A stretch of 64,000 nucleotides of DNA, taken from contig CBDDPL010000004.1 in the NCBI GenBank assembly GCA_965232285.1, positions 4,154,001-4,218,000 on the forward strand, read 5' to 3'. Numbering within the stretch: the stretch's first letter is position 1; the number at the start of each line of letters is the position of its first letter. The stretch comes from Denitrobaculum sp965232285. GTDB taxonomy: Bacteria; Pseudomonadota; Alphaproteobacteria; Kiloniellales; Kiloniellaceae. Positions 41,789 to 49,878 of this stretch are shown here, piece after piece. The notes under the pieces are model-generated. The model searched no databases and was not told the origin of the DNA. It saw only the letters and a program-made list of their open reading frames with translations. The position numbers and the translations under genes were made by a program.

Positions 41789-43141
41789 TCAGGCCATCGA
41801 CTTTTCGGCCGTCTGAACATCCTTGACCGCGTTGTCGTAGGCTTCCTGGGTGCTGAAATCGAGACCGAGCAGTTCGACCTCCTCCGGCACGCGCAGGATA
41901 CCCGCACCGGCCATGATCTTGGAGACGATCCAGGCCGGCAGGAAGCCAAGCACGAAGAACATGATGATCGCACCTGCGAACTGACCCCAGGGGCTGATCG
42001 TGGCGTAACCTTCGTAAGGCGAAGCCGGCGCACCCCAGAGCACAAAGCCGCAGATCACCAGGCCGATGAAGCCGGCATAGCCGTGCACGGCAACGGCACC
42101 GACCGCATCGTCGATCTTGAAGCGGCGTTCGACGATGAAGTGCAGCTTGTAGGCACACCAGGCACCGACACCGCCGATGATCATGGCCTGAATCGGATGA
42201 TAGAGATCGTTACCTGCGGAAGCAGTGATGATCCCGGCCAAGCCACCCGAGTAGGTCCAGAAGGCATCGCCCTTGGACACCACGTAGGCCATCAACAAAC
42301 CGCCGGACAGCGACATCAGGAAGTTAAAGGTAATGGCGCCGAGCGTGGTCGGACCCAGATAGATGTTGGTGGCCGTCCAGGTCTCGCCGGTGATCTGACC
42401 GTCGATGCCCGAAGGCGCGATGATCGGCACGTTACAGGCCGCATAAAAGCCCCAGAAGCCGGTGTAGATCATGAAGAGACCGATGGTCACCATCCAGGTG
42501 TTGTGCGGCGGAATATCCCGCGGCGTGCCATCGGCGGCGAATTTACCCAGACGAGGCCCGAGTACGACCAGCACGCCGAGCGCGTAACCACCGGCAATCG
42601 CGTGAATCACACCCGAAGCATAGGCATCGTGGTACCCGAGGATCTGAACCATCCAGCCGCCATAGTGCCAGCCCCAGGACGCATCGATGATCCAGAAGAC
42701 TGAACCGATCAACACGGCGTGGATCCAGAAAGCGCCGGAGCGAATGCGTTCGATCACGGCACCGGAAACGATGGAAGCCGCTGTCCAGGAGAACAGCAGG
42801 AACGCCGCCCAGAAGACACCCGTAATACGGTCACCCAGATTGGTGGCCATTGTTTCGGACCAAGGCAGATTTGCGGCTCCGGCCGCCAGATCCAGGCCAC
42901 CAGTAATGCCGGGACCATTGGGAAAGGCCCAGTAGATCCACCAGCCGAAGAAGAAGAAGGTGATGGTGACCAGCGGGATCAGCATCGTGTTCTTCATGAG
43001 TGTGTGGAGATGATTACGCCGCCGGCTGGCGCCGACCTCGTACATACAGAACCCGACGTGAATCAGGAACATGAAGACCACCGTCACCCAGTAGTAGAAC
43101 TCGGTGAAAACGGTGGTCAGTGCATTGAGATTACCGTCCAT
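41789..43141 (-). CDS. amt: Ammonium/methylammonium transporter family protein
   Basis: A 450-residue Amt/Mep/Rh-family channel with about eleven membrane segments. The conserved pore histidines are His180 (SGVIHAIAGG) and His353 (AVHGYAGFIG), and Asp172 sits eight residues before the first, as in AmtB. The family segment FSWTAASIVSGAVIER is present. No signal peptide is seen. A strong ribosome binding site (GGGGGAGG) precedes the ATG. It sits between the TMAO-type importer and the second GS/glutamate-synthase module, so it may move methylammonium as well as ammonium. No glnK/glnB is adjacent; a 72-residue membrane protein follows instead. Confidence 0.92.
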   Translation of the reverse strand: MDGNLNALTTVFTEFYYWVTVVFMFLIHVGFCMYEVGASRRRNHLHTLMKNTMLIPLVTITFFFFGWWIYWAFPNGPGITGGLDLAAGAANLPWSETMATNLGDRITGVFWAAFLLFSWTAASIVSGAVIERIRSGAFWIHAVLIGSVFWIIDASWGWHYGGWMVQILGYHDAYASGVIHAIAGGYALGVLVVLGPRLGKFAADGTPRDIPPHNTWMVTIGLFMIYTGFWGFYAACNVPIIAPSGIDGQITGETWTATNIYLGPTTLGAITFNFLMSLSGGLLMAYVVSKGDAFWTYSGGLAGIITASAGNDLYHPIQAMIIGGVGAWCAYKLHFIVERRFKIDDAVGAVAVHGYAGFIGLVICGFVLWGAPASPYEGYATISPWGQFAGAIIMFFVLGFLPAWIVSKIMAGAGILRVPEEVELLGLDFSTQEAYDNAVKDVQTAEKSMA

Positions 43142-43712
43142 AGACCTCCCCCTTTTTCGTTATTGGTTGAGGTCTGAACACCAGTTTCAGCTCACGGATT
43201 CTTTTCTCACCTCGGTGAACTGAATTGGTTGACGGTTCGACGCATCGACCGTCCGGGTCAAGACCTCACTTTCCTGCTGCTGCCGCGTCGAAAAACGAAA
43301 AAACCGGCGTCAAACGGCGAGATGCACGTTCGCTGAGCAGGGCGACTGATTTGCTTAGCTTGCTCCCCTCTTTCGGTTTTTTGCCTATTTGACAGGCCGA
43401 TTTTGCGTCAAATATGAATATGATGCAAATAATTTTCCTCTGAGAGGAATTTTACATCGCATCATAGCTTGTGGACTGCTTGAATCACCTCTGTTTGATC
43501 ACCCTGTCAGGCGTCTGCGGCCCGCCCACCAAGCTGGCCGTCTGTCTGGATTAGAAGGGTACTTCAAACCCAAGATAAGTACCAAATATAAACCGATTAA
43601 ATCCAAATCGATACCATTAAGTGATGCTGAGAGACCGTTATGGTGTTAAATTGGCAAGAAACAGGAGGTATGAGGCCTCCTCAGCCGAACCAGTGATCTT
43701 GAGGTATCTGCC
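43142..43712. other. Long divergent regulatory region, amt and 201-residue gene
   Basis: No gene was found in these 571 bases, which are AT-richer than the surroundings. Two copies of ATTGGTTGA lie upstream of amt (43162-43170 and 43224-43232). On the plus strand TTGACA (43389-43394) with TATGAA 18 bp on (43413-43418) is a candidate promoter. The palindrome TTCCTC-TGA-GAGGAA lies at 43435-43449. No sigma-54 (GGCAC-N5-TTGCA) site was found. Confidence 0.45.
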
Positions 43713-44318
43713 GTGACGCCAGCCGCGCCATCCAACCATCTCTCCTCCAGCCAAGCGAGCGAAGGAGACAGCGAGCGGCTCAAACAGCATTTCCTGGGAT
43801 GGCAGTGCCGGCTTCGCCAGATCGCGATGCGGAAAGACGGCGGCCGCCCTTCCAGCGGGATGCGCCCGCGGCTTCTCTCGACGGACGGCCGGGAACTCTC
43901 GCCCGGCCTCGCCATCTTGATCGTGCCGGAGGCGCCCCGCGAAAGTACGGAGTTCTTCCGCTTTCAGATTCAGAAAACCCACGACCCGCGCCAGGTTTAC
44001 GAAAAGGGCCTGACCTATCTGCAGGCAACCCACTTTCAGAAACCGAAGTCCTTCAGCGATCGCCTGACCGCGCTGTTCAATACAGGTGCGGAACTGCCGG
44101 CGCACCTGCTGAACGACGGGCACTGCATCCTGGAATTCGCGCAGTTCAGCCAAGGCTATCGGCTCGTCTGTAAAGTCGAAGCCCTGGAGAACGGCGACGA
44201 CGCGGCCCAGGCGACCATCTGGCACAACCGCCTCTTCAACCCGAACCTGCCGGCCGAGATCCAAGTGCTCGCTTTTCAGCCTGACTGGAACGCTTCGGCC
44301 GCCGATCCCGCGCCTTAA
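43713..44318 (+). CDS. Conserved-looking hypothetical protein, 201 residues
   Basis: Not recognised. A GTG start is used with GAGG eight to nine bases upstream. The protein is soluble, with no signal peptide or membrane helix. Distinct segments are KQHFLGWQCRLRQIAMRKDG, the strand-rich ELSPGLAILIVPEAPRESTE, QKTHDPRQVYEKGLTYLQAT and the C-terminal IWHNRLFNPNLPAEIQVLAF. Codon and GC use match the neighbours, so it is probably a genuine resident gene. It faces away from amt and converges on the second GS/glutamate-synthase operon. No function is proposed. Confidence 0.7.
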   Translation: MTPAAPSNHLSSSQASEGDSERLKQHFLGWQCRLRQIAMRKDGGRPSSGMRPRLLSTDGRELSPGLAILIVPEAPRESTEFFRFQIQKTHDPRQVYEKGLTYLQATHFQKPKSFSDRLTALFNTGAELPAHLLNDGHCILEFAQFSQGYRLVCKVEALENGDDAAQATIWHNRLFNPNLPAEIQVLAFQPDWNASAADPAP

Positions 44319-44390
44319 CGACCGCTCTTCGCTCCAAAAAAATGGCCGACGCAGAGGCGCCGGCCGCAGGAGCATCTCACAGGGATGCGC

Positions 44391-44416
44391 GTGGGGAGCG
44401 TTGAGGGACTCCCCAC
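44391..44416. terminator. Hairpin between convergent genes
   Basis: GTGGGGAG (44391-44398) pairs with CTCCCCAC (44409-44416), just after the stop of the leftward 129-residue gene and 73 bp past the rightward gene. There is no T-run, so it is a weak or factor-dependent terminator. Confidence 0.5.
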
Positions 44417-44423
44417 AGGAAGG

Positions 44424-44813
44424 TCAGAACTTGCGATAGGCCTTGTTGAGCTGGACCATCGGATGCTTGGGTGACATCTGGAACTTGATCAGCAACTCGC
44501 GCGCCATCATGTCCCGGTCCTGCTGGTTGTCAGGCAGATCGACATCGGTCGGAATGCTGACCCAGCCGTTGATGTTGCGGTCGAAGACGGCGGGACGGCC
44601 CTCCTCGTAGCCCATATGGATGTCTTCGAGCCAGTTCAGGTCATCCCAGCCCATGAACTCCATGTAGTCCTTGAGGAAGGGCGTGAGGCGATCGTAGTCG
44701 GGCAGCAGGTTCACGTCGTAGCGGTAACCGATGTGCTGGCCGATGATCTTCTCGCGCTCGCTGTCCAGGCCGTCGCCGGTCAGGAACTTGTCGATATCGT
44801 TTTCGTTCGCCAT
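44424..44813 (-). CDS. Acidic hypothetical protein in the second GS/GltB-like operon
   Basis: A 129-residue acidic soluble protein that I do not recognise. It opens MANENDIDKFLTGDGLDSER and contains the aromatic/acidic stretch FMGWDDLNWLEDIHMGYEEG and a C-terminal KFQMSPKHPMVQLNKAYRKF. There are no cysteines, membrane segments or known motifs. It follows the FMN glutamate-synthase-like gene by 37 bp and is last in that operon, so a structural or electron-transfer-independent accessory subunit is possible. It is not the SoxD/MgdB zinc-binding subunit, which has a cysteine cluster. Confidence 0.75.
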   Translation of the reverse strand: MANENDIDKFLTGDGLDSEREKIIGQHIGYRYDVNLLPDYDRLTPFLKDYMEFMGWDDLNWLEDIHMGYEEGRPAVFDRNINGWVSIPTDVDLPDNQQDRDMMARELLIKFQMSPKHPMVQLNKAYRKF

Positions 44814-44850
44814 GGGTCTCTCTCCCCGGTTCTCTGTTCAGACCGCGCGG

Positions 44851-46224
44851 TCAGATGTGGTGGTAATCGGCAACACCGACCGTGAAGTCGGTGCCGGCCA
44901 GGGGCACCTGGGCAATGGCCGAGGCCTCCATGGTCAGGGCCGCGAGGTCTTCCGGCTCCAGGCTGTGGATGTTGGTCTTGCCACAGGCCCGGGCCATCAT
45001 CTGCGCCTCGATGGTCAGGGTGTGCAGGAAGTTGTAGACCCGCTCCGCCGCCTCGTCCGGATCCAGCCGCTTGCGCAGCTCCGGATCCTGGGTCGCGACG
45101 CCAACCGGACAGCGCCCGGTGTGGCAGTGGTAGCAGAAGCCGGCCTCGACCCCCATCTCGCTCGGATAGTCCGCTTCCGGGGTATCCTTGTTGCAGTTGA
45201 GCGCCATCATGGCCGAATGGCCGATCGCGATGGCGTCAGCGCCGAGAGCGATGGCCTTGGCGATGTCGCCGCCGTTGCGGATACCGCCGGCATAGATCAG
45301 CGAGATCTCGCCCCGCTTGCCCAGGTCGTCGATGGCCCTACGCGCCTGCCGGATCGCCGCCATACCCGGTACGCCGGTTTCTTCGGTCGCAAGGTGCGGG
45401 CCTGCGCCGGTGCTGCCCTCCATGCCGTCGATGTAGATCGAGTCCGGATCGCACTTCACCGCCATCCGCACGTCGTCGTAAACACGCGCGGCGCCGAGTT
45501 TGAGCTGGATCGGAATCTCCCAGTTGGTGGCTTCGCGGATCTCCTCGATCTTCAGCGCCAGATCGTCCGGCCCGAGCCAGTCCGGGTGACGCGCCGGCGA
45601 ACGCTGGTCGATGCCGGCGGGCAGAGAGCGCATCTCCGCGACCTGATCGGTCACCTTCTGGCCCATGAGGTGACCACCGAGACCGACCTTACAGCCTTGC
45701 CCGATGAAGAACTCGCAGCCGTCCGCAAGCCGCAGGTGGTGCGGATTGAAGCCGTAGCGGGACTGGATGTTCTGATAGAACCACTTGGCCGAATAGCGCC
45801 GCTCGTCCGGGATCATGCCGCCCTCGCCGGAGCAGGTGGCAGACCCGGCCATGGTCGCGCCGCGCGCCAGGGCCATCTTGGCCTCGTAGCTGAGCGCGCC
45901 GAAGCTCATACCGGTGATGTAGACCGGGATATCCAGGACCATCGGCCGCTTGGCGCGCGGCCCGATCACGGTCCTGGTCTCACACTTCTCGCGGTAACCC
46001 TCGATCACGAAGCGCGTCAGGGTGCCGGGCAGGAAGGTCAGGTCGTCCCAGTGCGGGATCTTCTTGAAGAGCGAGAAGCCGCGCATGCGGTAGCGGCCGA
46101 GCTCAGCCTTGACGTGAATGTCGTTGATGACTTCCGGCGTGAAGATCTGGCTCTGCCCGAGACGATACTTCTTCTCTTCCGCGAGCCGGTCCACGCCGTT
46201 GGCCTTGCCGTTAGTTCCAGTCAT
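44851..46224 (-). CDS. FMN-binding glutamate-synthase-family protein with Fe-S cysteines (GlxD-like)
   Basis: A 457-residue paralogue of MgsC. It holds TGMSFGALSYEAKMALARGA, SGEGGMIPDER, IGQGCKVGLGGHLMGQK, IDGMEGSTGAGP and YAGGIRNGGDIAKAIALGAD. Unlike MgsC, it keeps three cysteines, Cys364, Cys367 and Cys372, in FCYHCHTGRCPVGVATQDP, the place of the [3Fe-4S] ligands of glutamate synthases. It could therefore accept electrons through an Fe-S centre as classical GltB does. It is fifth in the second operon, separated from the GXGXG gene by 136 bp containing a hairpin. Confidence 0.87.
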   Translation of the reverse strand: MTGTNGKANGVDRLAEEKKYRLGQSQIFTPEVINDIHVKAELGRYRMRGFSLFKKIPHWDDLTFLPGTLTRFVIEGYREKCETRTVIGPRAKRPMVLDIPVYITGMSFGALSYEAKMALARGATMAGSATCSGEGGMIPDERRYSAKWFYQNIQSRYGFNPHHLRLADGCEFFIGQGCKVGLGGHLMGQKVTDQVAEMRSLPAGIDQRSPARHPDWLGPDDLALKIEEIREATNWEIPIQLKLGAARVYDDVRMAVKCDPDSIYIDGMEGSTGAGPHLATEETGVPGMAAIRQARRAIDDLGKRGEISLIYAGGIRNGGDIAKAIALGADAIAIGHSAMMALNCNKDTPEADYPSEMGVEAGFCYHCHTGRCPVGVATQDPELRKRLDPDEAAERVYNFLHTLTIEAQMMARACGKTNIHSLEPEDLAALTMEASAIAQVPLAGTDFTVGVADYHHI

Positions 46225-46305
46225 GTCATAACCCTTGGTCGGTTGTTTAATCCAGCGGCGGGCCGAACAAGTCGGATAGCCTCACCACCGAAAGCCTTGG
46301 TCCCT

Positions 46306-46347
46306 GCCCGCTTCCACCTCAGGGCCGCCGGAGCAGCCGAAGCGGGC
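46306..46347 (-). promoter_or_regulatory. Intercistronic hairpin in the second operon
   Basis: GCCCGCTTC (46306-46314) pairs perfectly with GAAGCGGGC (46339-46347) in the 136-bp gap between the GXGXG and FMN-subunit genes. It has no T-run and may tune the ratio of the two products through mRNA processing. Confidence 0.45.
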
Positions 46348-46360
46348 GCGAAGACGCGGA

Positions 46361-47221
46361 TCACAGGATCAGCTTCTTCTCGGTCGGTTCCAGGTTGTCG
46401 TAGTTCCAGAGCTGCTTGCCGGCGACGATCTTGGTGAAGTGATCAACCCCCTTCTCAGGCAGAAGCTCGTACATCTTGAGCTTTCGGGTCAGCCACTGCT
46501 TGTCCAGGTCGGTCAGTTCGCCCGGCACCGCATCGACGCCGAGATCGGCAATCTTGCCGCCGATGTAAATCGTGCCGTCGTACATGGAATCGCCCAGGTT
46601 CTTGCCGGCATTGCCGCAGACGATCATCCGGCCGCGCTGCATCATGAAGCCCGAGAAGGCGCCGGTATCGCCGCCGACGATGATGGTGCCGCCCTTCATG
46701 TCGATGCCCGTGCGGGAACCGACCGAGCCCTTGCAGACCAGATCGCCGCCGCGGATCGCCGCGCCGAAGGTCGAACCCGCGTTCTTCTCGATCACCACGG
46801 TCCCGGCCATCATGTTCTCGGCACAGGACCAGCCCACGCGGCCGCTGATCCGGATGTTCGGCCCGTCGATCAGGCCACAGCCGAAGTAGCCCAGGCTGCC
46901 CTCGACGATCAGGTTCAGCTTGTTCAGAATTCCCACGGCCAGCGAGTGCTTGGCGCCCGGGTTCTTCAAGACGATCGAGCCGTAACCTTCCTTCATCAGG
47001 TCGCGGATGCCGGCGTTGACCTCCTTGGGACCCATGTTGGAGGCGTCGAGTTCCGCCCGCTTGTTGAAATCAACCGGGAAGGAATCCGGATAGGCGAAGC
47101 CGCCTTCTTCATCCAGGTCGAAGAAGACCTGCTGCGTGCGTCCCGAGAGCTGCTCGGTGTGCATGCCCATTTCATGGGACGTGCTTTCCTGGGTGCTTTC
47201 TTGCGCGTTTACCTGTGCCAT
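46361..47221 (-). CDS. GXGXG-domain glutamate-synthase-like subunit (GlxC-like)
   Basis: A 286-residue protein. After an N-terminal extension of about 35 residues rich in Gln, Glu, Ser and Thr, the glutamate synthase GXGXG beta-helix domain follows, with repeats such as NKLNLIVEGSLGYFGCGL, RISGRVGWSCAENMMAGTVV and GGTIIVGGDTGAFSGFMMQ. It is a structural subunit expected to join the amidotransferase and FMN subunits. Its start lies 13 bp inside the end of the preceding gene, so translation is coupled. It is about 50 residues longer than the MgsB paralogue, mainly at the two ends. Confidence 0.85.
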   Translation of the reverse strand: MAQVNAQESTQESTSHEMGMHTEQLSGRTQQVFFDLDEEGGFAYPDSFPVDFNKRAELDASNMGPKEVNAGIRDLMKEGYGSIVLKNPGAKHSLAVGILNKLNLIVEGSLGYFGCGLIDGPNIRISGRVGWSCAENMMAGTVVIEKNAGSTFGAAIRGGDLVCKGSVGSRTGIDMKGGTIIVGGDTGAFSGFMMQRGRMIVCGNAGKNLGDSMYDGTIYIGGKIADLGVDAVPGELTDLDKQWLTRKLKMYELLPEKGVDHFTKIVAGKQLWNYDNLEPTEKKLIL

Positions 47222-48144
47222 ACCCGCACCTCCTCATCGTAGGGATCCCAGGTATCGATTTCCTGGGGAATGATCGACCGGATCGCGACCTCTTCCGAGG
47301 CCAGGGCCACAAGGCCGTCTGATTCGAACAGCACCATGGGCTTGGCGGCCATGGTGTCCTTTGCCATGCCGAGGGAGTCCTTGGTGGCGACCAGGTAGGT
47401 GAAGACGCCGTCGATTTCCTCGATCGACTGCTTCAGGGAATCTTCCAGCGTTGCGCCTTGCTCCAGGTTGTTGGCCGTGTAGACCGCCAGCAGCTCGGAA
47501 TCGCAGTTCGACATGAAGCGCTGGCCCTGCCGCTCCAACTGCCGGCGCATGATCCAGTAGTTGGTGATCTGGCCGTTATGGACCACGGCGATGTCGTTGT
47601 AGGGATAGGCCCAGTAGGGGTGGGCCGAGCGGATATCCACGTCGGATTCCGTCGCCATGCGGGTATGGCCGATGCCGTGCGTCCCCTCGAAGCCGCCGAG
47701 GGCGTACTGGTTCGAGACCACGGTGGCATCGCCCAGGTCCTTGATCAGCTCCAGGCCATTGCCGATGGAAAGGATTTCCGCGCCTTCCACATCCTCGACA
47801 AAATCCGCCAGCTTCTTGAGGTCGCCGTCGAACTTGATCCGGTAGCGGTAGGCGTACTCCGTGGCATCCTCCGCCGACGCCACTTCGACGCCGAGCGATT
47901 TCAAACGCCCGTCGACCTCCGCGCGGCGCTGCTTGATCTGGTCGTGGATCTTGAATCCCGATGCCAGGTCCTCCTGCTCCGCGACCTTGAAGCGCATGAC
48001 ATATTCGCCGTCGGCCGCATTCCCATAGATGGCGAAGCCGGTTGAATCCGGGCCGCGGTGCTTGAGGGCCTGGAGCATCGAAGTCATTTCCTGACCGATG
48101 CCCGAGGCGCCACCGCGGTGGATAAGCCCTGCTATTCCACACAT
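47209..48144 (-). CDS. Class II glutamine-amidotransferase subunit (GlxB-like)
   Basis: A 311-residue N-terminal-nucleophile amidotransferase domain. It begins MCGIAGLIHRGG, placing Cys2 as the nucleophile. Other active-site pieces are HRGPDSTGFAIYG, GHTRMATESDVD, VVHNGQITNYW and SNCDSELLAVY, matching the arginine, oxyanion Asn-Gly and Asp roles of the family. It would supply ammonia, or an amine from an N-substituted glutamine, to the FMN subunit. It overlaps the GXGXG gene by 13 bp and lies 132 bp after the GS-like gene, with a GTCCCCGT/ACGGGGAC hairpin (48237-48257) in the gap. Confidence 0.87.
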   Translation of the reverse strand: MCGIAGLIHRGGASGIGQEMTSMLQALKHRGPDSTGFAIYGNAADGEYVMRFKVAEQEDLASGFKIHDQIKQRRAEVDGRLKSLGVEVASAEDATEYAYRYRIKFDGDLKKLADFVEDVEGAEILSIGNGLELIKDLGDATVVSNQYALGGFEGTHGIGHTRMATESDVDIRSAHPYWAYPYNDIAVVHNGQITNYWIMRRQLERQGQRFMSNCDSELLAVYTANNLEQGATLEDSLKQSIEEIDGVFTYLVATKDSLGMAKDTMAAKPMVLFESDGLVALASEEVAIRSIIPQEIDTWDPYDEEVRVWHR

Positions 48145-48276
48145 TGCCTTCGTCTCTCCTCCACAAAAAAGCTCGTTAAGGGCGCAGGGGGAGCGTCACG
48201 CCAAGGCGGAACGGCCCTGCAATGCATTTCTTCCTCGTCCCCGTCGGCAACGGGGACAAACCCCGCCGACACCGCC

Positions 48277-49755
48277 TTACGGCAGACAGTCGAGGTAGGT
48301 TTCCAGATCCCAGTTTGTCGTGGTGTGCAGGAAGCGCTCCCACTCGTCGCGCTTGTACTCGTCGTACAGCCGGTACATTTCGCCCGGCATCGACGACTGG
48401 ATCACCTCGTCATTGCTGAGTGCGGTCAGGGCGTCGCCAAGCGTCATCGGCAACCTTCTGACTTCCTTGCCCGCTTCCATCGCCTGGTAGATGTTGCGGC
48501 TTTCCGGTTCACCCGGATCGATGTCGTTCGTGATGCCGTCGTCGGCTGCCTTCAGGATCGCACCTGCCATGAGGTAGGGGTTCACCATGGAGTCCACCGC
48601 ACGGTACTCAAAGCGGCCCGGCGCCGAGATGCGCAGGCCCGTCGTGCGGTTCTGGTAGCCCCAGTCGGCGAAGACCGGCGCCCAGAAGCCGGTGTCCCAG
48701 AGCCGCCGGTAAGAGTTCACTGTCGAGCAGCCGATCGCGGTCAATGCGCCCAGGTGCTTGACGATACCGCCGACCACCTGCAGGCCGACCTTGCCCGGCA
48801 TCTGCGGATCGTCGGTGTCCGGCATGAAGGTGTTATCACCGCCCGAACGGTACATGAAGTTCTCGGCCATGCCGGGCAGCTTTGCCGGATCGTTGCCGAG
48901 AGTCTTGATGTTGTCCTCGCCGCCGTTCCAGAGCGAGATGTTGTGGTGACACCCCGATGCCGAAACGTTCATGAAGGGCTTCGACATGAAGCAGGCGATG
49001 AGATTGAACTCGCGGGCGACCTGAGCGCAGATCTGGCGATAGGTGGTCAGGCGGTCCGCGGTTCGCAGCGCGTCATCGAAGGTAAAGTTCAGTTCGAGCT
49101 GCCCCGGAGCGTCCTCATGGTCGCCCTGGATCATGTCGAGTCCCATCTTCTTGGAGTACTCGATCACCTTCATGTAGACCGGGCGCAGGCTCTCGAACTG
49201 ATCGATGTGATAGCAGTAGGGATTGGAGAAACCGCCGTTCGGCTGGCCGTTCTCATCCTTTTTCAGCCACATCATTTCCGGTTCGGTGCCGTGGCGCAGA
49301 TGCAGGCCGCCGTGGTCCTGTTTAAACTGGTCGTGGATCCGGCGCAGGTTGCCGCGGCAATCGGAGGTCAGGAAGCCGCCGGGATTCTCACGCTCTTCAC
49401 GGTTCCGGAACAGGGTGCACCAGAGCCGGGCGACGCGCGTATCCCAGGGCAACTGCATAAAGGTTTCCGGCTCGGGAATGCCAACCAGCTCCATCGCTTC
49501 CGGCCCGTAACCGAGGTATTCGCCATGCCGGTTCAGGAAGAGATTGACGGTGGCGCCATAGACGAGCTGAAAGCCTTTTTCGGCAACTGCTTCCCAGTGA
49601 TCGGCGGGAATCCCCTTGCCGCAGATCCGACCGGTGATGGAGACGAACTGAAGGTAGAGATACTCGATACCCAACTCGTCGATTTTTTCCCGAACCTGCT
49701 TGACGAGCTCGCTCCGGCCCGGCTGTTCGACAAAACCTTCAAGATCCGTTGCCAT
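48277..49755 (-). CDS. Glutamine synthetase family ligase, second copy
   Basis: A 492-residue GS-fold protein, longer than and clearly distinct from the gmaS product. Recognisable elements are GTEPEMMWL (E-x-E), QGDHEDAPGQLELNF, GCHHNISLWNGG with a metal-site His, STVNSYRRLWDTGFWAPVF, NRTTGLRISAPGRFEYR and VNPYLMAGAIL. The nucleotide/glutamate pocket appears intact, so it is likely an active ATP-dependent glutamate-amine ligase, with the amine unknown. It lies between the flavoprotein and the split glutamate-synthase genes. An inverted repeat (49778-49811) lies just upstream of its start. Confidence 0.85.
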   Translation of the reverse strand: MATDLEGFVEQPGRSELVKQVREKIDELGIEYLYLQFVSITGRICGKGIPADHWEAVAEKGFQLVYGATVNLFLNRHGEYLGYGPEAMELVGIPEPETFMQLPWDTRVARLWCTLFRNREERENPGGFLTSDCRGNLRRIHDQFKQDHGGLHLRHGTEPEMMWLKKDENGQPNGGFSNPYCYHIDQFESLRPVYMKVIEYSKKMGLDMIQGDHEDAPGQLELNFTFDDALRTADRLTTYRQICAQVAREFNLIACFMSKPFMNVSASGCHHNISLWNGGEDNIKTLGNDPAKLPGMAENFMYRSGGDNTFMPDTDDPQMPGKVGLQVVGGIVKHLGALTAIGCSTVNSYRRLWDTGFWAPVFADWGYQNRTTGLRISAPGRFEYRAVDSMVNPYLMAGAILKAADDGITNDIDPGEPESRNIYQAMEAGKEVRRLPMTLGDALTALSNDEVIQSSMPGEMYRLYDEYKRDEWERFLHTTTNWDLETYLDCLP

Positions 49756-49777
49756 GATATCACCACCCCTGTCGTTG

Positions 49778-49835
49778 ATTGGTATGTTTATTCAATCCAA
49801 ATTATACCAATTCAGGTAAAATAAGAAACCAATTT
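49778..49835. promoter_or_regulatory. Inverted repeat and AAACCAATTT site upstream of the GS-like gene
   Basis: ATTGGTAT (49778-49785) and ATACCAAT (49804-49811) form a perfect 8-bp inverted repeat with an 18-bp spacer, 23 bp before the start codon. AAACCAATTT follows at 49826-49835; the same 10-mer occurs in the divergent gntR-family promoter (51353-51362). Confidence 0.55.
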
Positions 49836-49878
49836 AACACCTACTCACAACCTTGTGCCCCTGCTTACCCCCTGCTGG

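Noticed and set aside
43389..43649. An 86-codon plus-strand frame in the amt upstream region
   Set aside because: It starts within a TTGACA promoter element, is in AT-rich DNA and has no coding signature.
43142..43712. Sigma-54/NtrC control of amt
   Set aside because: No GGCAC-N5-TTGCA element was found on either strand in this region.
44731..49824. Two long plus-strand frames (568 and 588 codons) opposite the second GS/glutamate-synthase genes
   Set aside because: They are antisense to conserved genes and have shadow-type composition.
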